Of a DNA stretch of 11,073 bases, positions 6,653-11,073 are shown in pieces. Where the stretch lies: assembly GCA_946570335.1 (NCBI GenBank), contig CAMNYG010000018.1:1-11073 (forward strand). The letters are read 5' to 3'. Each line of letters opens with the position of its first letter. Positions within the stretch are counted from its first letter, which is position 1. A program made the translations under genes and the position numbers. The notes below the pieces were generated by a model, which ran no database searches, had not been told where the DNA came from, and worked only from the letters and a program-made list of their open reading frames with translations. This DNA is from an uncultured Dietzia sp. (GTDB lineage Bacteria; Actinomycetota; Actinomycetes; Mycobacteriales; Mycobacteriaceae).

Positions 6653-8461
6653 ATGCGCGAGATCACCGTCCCCGCCCACCGAACCTTCACAGGCTCCGAT
6701 CTGATTCCGGTGGTGGCTCGAGGGCGCGCCACCACGAACCCGCGGGCGATCCCGTTCGAATACCACGACGGCGACCGGTGGCGGCCCGTCTCGAACGCCG
6801 AACTCGTCGAGCGGGTGGACAAGATCGCGGCCGGGCTCATCGCCTCCGGCGTCGAGCCCGGAGACCGGGTGGCGCTCATGGCCGGAACCCGCCTCGAATG
6901 GGTCCTGGTCGACCTCGCCGTCTGGACCGCCGGGGCCATCACCGTGCCGATCTACCCCTCGTCCTCGGCCGGACAGCTCGAATGGATCCTCGACGACTCC
7001 GCGGCCAAGGTCCTCGTGGCCGAGAACGAATCCCACGTCGTCGTCGTCGGAGACGCCGACATCCCCGACACCTGCACCCGGATCCTCTACATCGACGACG
7101 GTGCCCTCGACACCCTCGAGACCGACGGCGAGGCCGTCGAGGCCGAGACCCTCGACGCCGCGCTGGCCACCCTCGAGCCCGACACCCCGGCGTCGATCAT
7201 CTACACCTCCGGCACCACCGGCCGCCCCAAGGGCTGCGTGATCACCCACCGCAACCTCCTGTCGGAGTGCCACGCACTGCTCGACCACCCCATCGGGTCC
7301 ATGGCACAGCAGGGCAAGAAGACCCTGATGTTCCTCCCCCTGGCCCACGTGCTCGCCCGCGCCGTGACCTACACCGTCTACCTGGGCGACGCGACCGTCG
7401 GGTTCTGGGACGACACCTCCACCATCCTCCCGCGCTTCGCCGACTTCCGACCCCACATGATCCTCGGCGTCCCGCGCGTGTTCGAGAAGGTCCGCGACGG
7501 GATCGCCGCCAAGGCCGGCGCCAAGGGAGCCCTGCAGAAGGGCATCTTCGAGCGCGCCGAGGCGATCGCCATCGAGGCCAGCCAACTGCGCGGTGGCGAC
7601 GGACTGAACGACGCCCGCCGCCCCTCCCTGCTGCACACCGCCCAGCACAAGGCCCTCGACCTGGCCGTCTACAAGGCCGTCCGCGACGCGCTCGGCGGCC
7701 GGTGCGAGTACGCCATCTCCGGCGGCGGCGCCCTCCCCGACCGCATCTCGCACTTCTTCCGCGGCCTCGGCGTCCCCATCTACGAGGGCTACGGCCTCAC
7801 CGAGAGCACCGCCGCCGCCACCGTCAACGGACCCGGCTGCCAGCGCATCGGCACCGTCGGCCGACCCGTGGCCGGCACCAGCGTCCGGATCGCCGCCAAC
7901 GGCGAGGTGGAACTGGCCGGAGAGCTGATCTTCGACCGCTACTGGAACAACGAGGAGGCCACCGCCGAGGCCATCCGCGACGGCTGGTTCGCCACCGGAG
8001 ACCTCGGCTCGCTCGACGCCGACGGGTACCTGACGATCACCGGTCGCGCCAAGGAGATCATCGTCACCGCCGGCGGCAAGAACGTCGCCCCGGGCCCGAT
8101 CGAGGACGGGATCCGCGCGCATCGCCTGGTCGGGAACGCGGTCCTCATCGGCGAGGGGCGCAAGTTCGTCTCCGCGCTGATCACCCTGGACGAGGTCGAG
8201 CTGGAGAACTGGGCGGCCGAGAACGGCCACGGCGGCGAGCCGGCTGATCGCCTGGTCGACGACCCCGCGCTGCGGGCCGAGATCCAGTTCGCCGTGGATG
8301 ACGCCAACCGTCAGGTCTCGCAGGCCGAGGGCGTCAAGAAGTTCGTCGTGCTGCCCCGTGACTTCTCCGAAGAGGCGGGGGAGCTGACGGCGACGCTGAA
8401 GGTGAAGCGGCACGTCGTGGTCGAGAACTACGCCGACCAGATCGAGGGCATGTACGCCTGA
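6653..8461 (+). CDS. Long-chain acyl-CoA synthetase, FadD15-like
   Basis: Activates fatty acids with ATP and CoA through an acyl-adenylate to acyl-CoA. The 602 residues match this family (about 600). Landmarks: N-terminal adenylate-forming domain from about 35; P-loop YTSGTTGRPKG (184-194); FLPLAHVLAR (227-236); VPRVFEKV (273-280); ISGGGALP (355-362); EGYGLTEST (378-386); TGDLG (448-452); GRAKEIIVTAGGKNVAP (464-480) leading into the mobile C-terminal domain; and LTATLKVKR (578-586), carrying the conserved lysine region. MREITVPA at the ATG at 6653 closely resembles the N terminus of mycobacterial FadD15, and GAAAGG-like purines (GAAAGG) lie about 11 bases upstream, so I prefer it to the TTG at 6608. 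The gene diverges from cysK and converges on a second synthetase. Acyl chain preference cannot be read from sequence. Confidence 0.92.
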   Translation: MREITVPAHRTFTGSDLIPVVARGRATTNPRAIPFEYHDGDRWRPVSNAELVERVDKIAAGLIASGVEPGDRVALMAGTRLEWVLVDLAVWTAGAITVPIYPSSSAGQLEWILDDSAAKVLVAENESHVVVVGDADIPDTCTRILYIDDGALDTLETDGEAVEAETLDAALATLEPDTPASIIYTSGTTGRPKGCVITHRNLLSECHALLDHPIGSMAQQGKKTLMFLPLAHVLARAVTYTVYLGDATVGFWDDTSTILPRFADFRPHMILGVPRVFEKVRDGIAAKAGAKGALQKGIFERAEAIAIEASQLRGGDGLNDARRPSLLHTAQHKALDLAVYKAVRDALGGRCEYAISGGGALPDRISHFFRGLGVPIYEGYGLTESTAAATVNGPGCQRIGTVGRPVAGTSVRIAANGEVELAGELIFDRYWNNEEATAEAIRDGWFATGDLGSLDADGYLTITGRAKEIIVTAGGKNVAPGPIEDGIRAHRLVGNAVLIGEGRKFVSALITLDEVELENWAAENGHGGEPADRLVDDPALRAEIQFAVDDANRQVSQAEGVKKFVVLPRDFSEEAGELTATLKVKRHVVVENYADQIEGMYA

Positions 8462-8483
8462 TCAGACCGAGACGTGAGCGTTT

Positions 8484-8521
8484 GGACCCTGTGGCAGGGT
8501 CCGGGCGCTCCGGCGTTCGCC
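8484..8521. terminator. Bidirectional terminator candidate between the two acyl-CoA synthetase genes
   Basis: GGACCCTG (8484-8491) and CAGGGTCC (8495-8502) make a perfect 8-bp stem with a TGG loop, and a second short palindrome GGCGTTCGCC follows at 8512-8521. They fill the 65-base gap between two convergent stops, the classic place for a shared terminator. There is no T run after the hairpin on either strand, so it would be of the non-canonical actinobacterial type. Confidence 0.65.
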
Positions 8522-8526
8522 AGGAC

Positions 8527-10314
8527 TTACTTGGCGTACAGGTTCTCGATGTCGTCCGCGAACCGGTCGTGCACGACGTTGCGCTTGAGCTTGAGCGTCG
8601 GCGTGAGTTCGCCGCCCTCGACCGAGAACTCGGCGGCGAGGATCTTGAACTTCCGGATGGATTCGGCGCGGGAGACGGACTTGTTGGCCCGGTCCACCGC
8701 GTCCTGCACCGCGCCCACCAGGTCGCCGTCCTGGAGCAGGTCGGCCACCTCGCCGGTCTTGCCGTGCTTCTCGGCCCACCCCGGGAAGGTCTCCTGGTCG
8801 ATGGTGACGAGGGCGGCGATGTAGCTGCGGTTGTCGCCCACGACGACTGCCTGGCTGATCAGCGGATCGGAGGTGAGCAGGTCCTCGAGCTGTGACGGCG
8901 AGACGTTCTTGCCGCCGGCGGTGACGATGAGGTCCTTCTTGCGGCCGGTGATCGTCAGGTAGCCGTCGGCGTCGAGCTCGCCGATGTCACCGGTGTGGTA
9001 CCAGTCTCCGGTCCACGAATCGGCATTGGCCTGCGGGTTCTGCCAGTACCCCTTGAACAGGGTCTTGGCCTTGGCCAGCACCTCGCCGTCGTCGGCGATC
9101 TGGATGGTCACACCAGGGATCGGCGTGCCGACGGTGCCGATCTTGGCCGCGTTGATCGGGTTGACGGTGAGGACGCCCGACGACTCGGTGAGGCCGTAGC
9201 CCTCGAGGAGGTCGAAGCCCGCACCCCGGTAGAAGTGGCCGAGGCGGGCGCCGAGGGGACCGCCGCCGGAGATGACGCGGTCACACTCGCCCCCCAGGGC
9301 CTCGTGAAGCTTCGAGTAGACGAGCTTGGCGAACAGCTTCTGCTTGAGGGACAGGCCGAATGACGGCGTGCCGCCGTTCTCCAGAGCCGTGGAGTAATCG
9401 ATGGCGGTCTGCACCGCGGCCTTGAAGATCTTGGCCTTGGCACCGCCGGCGGTCTCGGCCTTGGCGGCGGCGGAGTTGTAGACCTTCTCCAGCACACGTG
9501 GCACGGACACCAGGAACGTCGGGTGGATCTCGGACAGTCGCTCGACGACCTTCGTCGTGTCGGGCTCGTGGGCCACGGCGACGCGCTTGTAGAAGCAGGC
9601 CACCTCGACGATGCGTGCGAGCACGTGGGCCAGTGGCAGGAAGATCAGGGTTCGACTGTTGGGTACGAACGCGTCCTGCAGGCGTTCCTCGACGGACATG
9701 ACCACTCCGCCGAAGCCTCCGTGGACGATCTCGCAGCCCTTCGGGTTGCCGGTGGTGCCGGAGGTGTAGATGATCGCGCAGGTGTCCTCGTGGCCCGTCG
9801 CGAGCGAGGCCTTCTCGACCTCCTCGTCGGAGATGCCGGCGCCGGCCTCGGTGAGCTGGGCTACCAGGTCGTTCTCCACGACCAGGACGTCACCCTTCCA
9901 GTCGGTGCCCGAGGTGAGCACCTCCCGCAGCTCGAGATTCTCGACGATGGCCAGGGAGGCGCCGGAGTCCGTGAGGATCCAGTCGCACTGAGAGGACGAG
10001 GAGGTCTCGTAGATCGGGACGGTGATGGCGCCGACGACCCAGGACGCCCACGCGATGAGCGACCACTCGTAGCGGGTGTGACTCATGATCGCCAGGCGGT
10101 CACCGGGCTTCACGCCGCGGGCGATGAGCCCCTTGGCCACGCCCTTGACCTCCTCCAGGTACTGGGCGCAGGTGACCTCCTTCCAGTCGCTGCCCACGAG
10201 ACGCAGTACGGCAACCTCGTTCGGCGCCTCCTGGGCGTTCTTGAATACGAGCCGCCCGAGATTCTCGGCGGGGAACGGCTTGGCGGCGGGAGGGCTGGCG
10301 AACTCGGTCGTCAT
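8527..10314 (-). CDS. Second long-chain acyl-CoA synthetase, FadD15-like paralogue
   Basis: An AMP-forming fatty acyl-CoA ligase of the same subfamily as the plus-strand neighbour. The 595 residues contain P-loop YTSGTTGNPKG (183-193), FLPLAHVLAR (225-234), VPRVLEKVYN (271-280), ISGGGPLG (348-355), EGYGLTESSG (371-380), TGDIGELDADGYLTITGRKKDLIVTAGG (in 441-468) and LTPTLKLKR (570-578). The hinge GRKKD is the common form, whereas the neighbour has GRAKE. ATG at 10314 is chosen over one 11 codons upstream because AAGGA sits 5 bases before it and the extra N-terminal residues are unlike the family. The Ala/Pro-rich start (MTTEFASPPAAKPFP) is ordinary for actinobacterial members. The gene converges on the plus-strand synthetase and diverges from a GAF-domain regulator with a 159-base gap. 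The two paralogues may differ in chain length or in the pathway they feed. Confidence 0.93.
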   Translation of the reverse strand: MTTEFASPPAAKPFPAENLGRLVFKNAQEAPNEVAVLRLVGSDWKEVTCAQYLEEVKGVAKGLIARGVKPGDRLAIMSHTRYEWSLIAWASWVVGAITVPIYETSSSSQCDWILTDSGASLAIVENLELREVLTSGTDWKGDVLVVENDLVAQLTEAGAGISDEEVEKASLATGHEDTCAIIYTSGTTGNPKGCEIVHGGFGGVVMSVEERLQDAFVPNSRTLIFLPLAHVLARIVEVACFYKRVAVAHEPDTTKVVERLSEIHPTFLVSVPRVLEKVYNSAAAKAETAGGAKAKIFKAAVQTAIDYSTALENGGTPSFGLSLKQKLFAKLVYSKLHEALGGECDRVISGGGPLGARLGHFYRGAGFDLLEGYGLTESSGVLTVNPINAAKIGTVGTPIPGVTIQIADDGEVLAKAKTLFKGYWQNPQANADSWTGDWYHTGDIGELDADGYLTITGRKKDLIVTAGGKNVSPSQLEDLLTSDPLISQAVVVGDNRSYIAALVTIDQETFPGWAEKHGKTGEVADLLQDGDLVGAVQDAVDRANKSVSRAESIRKFKILAAEFSVEGGELTPTLKLKRNVVHDRFADDIENLYAK

Positions 10315-10319
10315 AGCGG

Positions 10320-10324
10320 TCCTT
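10320..10324 (-). promoter_or_regulatory. Ribosome binding site deciding the start of the minus-strand synthetase
   Basis: Minus-strand AAGGA lies 5 bases before the ATG at 10314. This supports that start over the in-frame ATG at 10347, which would place the Shine-Dalgarno inside the coding region. Confidence 0.6.
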
Positions 10325-10353
10325 AGGTCATGTGTGGCCTGTGTCACTGATCA

Positions 10354-10359
10354 ATTCTA
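10354..10359 (-). promoter_or_regulatory. Candidate -10 hexamer for the minus-strand synthetase
   Basis: The minus strand reads TAGAAT here, a good TANNNT -10. Transcription would start near 10347 and give a leader of about 33 bases carrying the AAGGA site. No clear -35 is seen. A direct repeat TGTGT-N4-TGTGT on the plus strand (10331-10335 and 10340-10344) lies just downstream of the predicted start and could be an operator. Confidence 0.35.
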
Positions 10360-10461
10360 GGGGGTCGGCGGTGGTTCATGGGGGTCGCCCTCTGGGTTAA
10401 TTCTTATAATCCCGGCCCGGACGTGGCTCGTCGCACATCCGCGGCCCGGTGTGACGTTGGA

Positions 10462-10467
10462 TACAGT
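10462..10467 (+). promoter_or_regulatory. Candidate -10 hexamer for a leaderless GAF-regulator mRNA
   Basis: TACAGT fits TANNNT and is followed by six bases (AGGGGT) and then the ATG at 10474, so the usual -10 to +1 distance places the first transcribed base on the A of the ATG. No recognisable -35 lies 16-18 bases upstream, and no properly spaced Shine-Dalgarno is present. Leaderless mRNAs are frequent in actinobacteria. Confidence 0.5.
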
Positions 10468-10473
10468 AGGGGT

Positions 10474-11073
10474 ATGGACGGAAGTGGGACGCCTCCTCCT
10501 GCGGATCAGAAGCTCGTCGACGAGTCGTGGGAGCGGAGTCGTCTGCTCGGCGTCGATCCGGTCTCGTCCGCCCCGCAGGTCGAGCTGGAGGGTGCGGACC
10601 TGTCGCGTCACGTGGCGGGACACCGGATGGCGTCAGTTCTCCCGGTCGTCGAATCCGTCCTCGTCCCCGGCGTGGTCTCCGGTGGGCACATCGTCGCCGT
10701 CGCGGACGAGCGGGGGCGACTTCTCCGGGTGATCGGTGACCGGGGGGTACGGTCGCGTGCCGAGTCGATGGCCTTCATCCCCGGCGCCGTCTGGACGGAC
10801 GAGGCGGTCGGGGCCAACGCCCCCGGGCTCGCGCTGAAGCATGACACGGAGGTTCGTGTGCGCGGCTCCGAGCACTATCTCGAGCTCGCACAGGCGTGGA
10901 GCTGTACGGCGGCGCCGGTCCATGATCCCGCGACCGGGGAACTCATCGGCCTCATCGACGTCACGGGGCCGAGCAGTGCCGCCTCGGACCAGATGCTCGC
11001 CCTCGTCCGGGCCACCGCGATGCTCGCCGAGGGGGAACTGCGCACCGCGGCCGGACTCGTCGTGCCGCGGCGG
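10474..11073 (+). CDS. GAF-domain protein, probable AcoR-like transcriptional regulator (partial, runs off the window)
   Basis: Frame 1 is open from an ATG at 10474 to the window edge, giving 200 residues with no stop. The N-terminal segment SWERSRLLGVDP (18-29) and the pattern FIPGAVWTDEAVGANAPGLAL (from 101), SEHYLELAQAWSCTAAPVHDP (from 132), GELIGLIDVTG (155-165) and LALVRATAMLAEGELR (175-190) match the N-terminal sensor half of AcoR-type regulators. There a GAF domain binds a small ligand and a C-terminal part, outside this window, carries the DNA-binding helix-turn-helix and sometimes an AAA+ domain. Codon use is typical of the neighbours. The gene diverges from the minus-strand acyl-CoA synthetase, so regulation of that gene, or of itself, is a reasonable inference. 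The ligand is unknown. The start is supported by the -10 spacing rather than by a ribosome binding site. Confidence 0.8.
   Translation, partial: MDGSGTPPPADQKLVDESWERSRLLGVDPVSSAPQVELEGADLSRHVAGHRMASVLPVVESVLVPGVVSGGHIVAVADERGRLLRVIGDRGVRSRAESMAFIPGAVWTDEAVGANAPGLALKHDTEVRVRGSEHYLELAQAWSCTAAPVHDPATGELIGLIDVTGPSSAASDQMLALVRATAMLAEGELRTAAGLVVPRR

Noticed and set aside
6580..8247. 555-codon plus-strand frame overlapping the acyl-CoA synthetase
   Set aside because: The translation is an Arg/Pro/His-rich shadow with no family motif, shifted relative to the true frame.
6527..8413. 628-codon open frame on the minus strand opposite the plus-strand acyl-CoA synthetase
   Set aside because: Its product is a low-complexity Gly/Val/Asp/Glu-rich sequence typical of the antisense of high-GC coding DNA. 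The plus-strand frame has all adenylate-forming enzyme motifs, and the two cannot both be real genes of this quality.
10315..10347. Upstream ATG adding 11 residues to the minus-strand acyl-CoA synthetase
   Set aside because: A good AAGGA ribosome binding site lies inside this extension, directly before the ATG at 10314.
1..11073. Possible defence system, mobile element, CRISPR array or biosynthetic cluster
   Set aside because: No transposase, integrase, nuclease, toxin-antitoxin pair, regular repeat array or megasynthase is encoded. All genes are housekeeping or lipid/sulfur metabolism types with uniform composition.

Overview
The window reads as chromosomal DNA of a high-GC actinobacterium, most likely a mycolic-acid-containing member of the Mycobacteriales (Dietzia-, Rhodococcus- or Gordonia-like). 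The reasons are strong G/C bias at third codon positions, a GT87 polyprenol-mannose-dependent mannosyltransferase of the lipoarabinomannan type, two FadD15-type acyl-CoA synthetases, an FdhF/YdeP-type molybdoenzyme next to fdhD, and a probable leaderless gene. The genus is an inference from protein flavour. There is no rRNA, tRNA, IS element, CRISPR or phage gene here, and no intergenic gap exceeds about 175 bases.

Layout. A membrane-protein 3' end on the plus strand (1-237) converges on a minus-strand block. In order of transcription the block starts with a GT87 mannosyltransferase (4795-3473). fdhD (3525-2704) overlaps its 3' end, and an FdhF/YdeP-like molybdopterin oxidoreductase follows (2621-264). 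Upstream of it, also on the minus strand, is a cysteine-synthesis operon: cysK (6478-5543), then cysE (5543-4935), coupled by a one-base overlap. The 139-base gap between cysE and the GT87 gene holds a long, nearly continuous hairpin (4845-4914).

cysK diverges from a plus-strand long-chain acyl-CoA synthetase (6653-8461). That gene converges tail to tail on a second, paralogous synthetase on the minus strand (10314-8527), with a compact hairpin between their stops. The second synthetase diverges from a plus-strand GAF-domain protein starting at 10474, which runs off the window and resembles the N-terminal half of AcoR-like transcriptional regulators. It has a -10 hexamer placed so that the start-codon A would be the first transcribed base.

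How the genes work together. CysE makes O-acetylserine and CysK converts it with sulfide to cysteine; CysE ends in isoleucine, as expected for the CysE-CysK complex. FdhD would sulfurate the molybdenum cofactor of the oxidoreductase beside it. The two synthetases activate fatty acids to acyl-CoA for degradation or lipid assembly, and the GAF regulator is a candidate controller of the nearest one. I see no clear previously undescribed multi-gene system. The items most worth following up are the hairpin at 4845-4914, the leaderless regulator, the convergent synthetase pair, and the repeats in the cysK promoter region.
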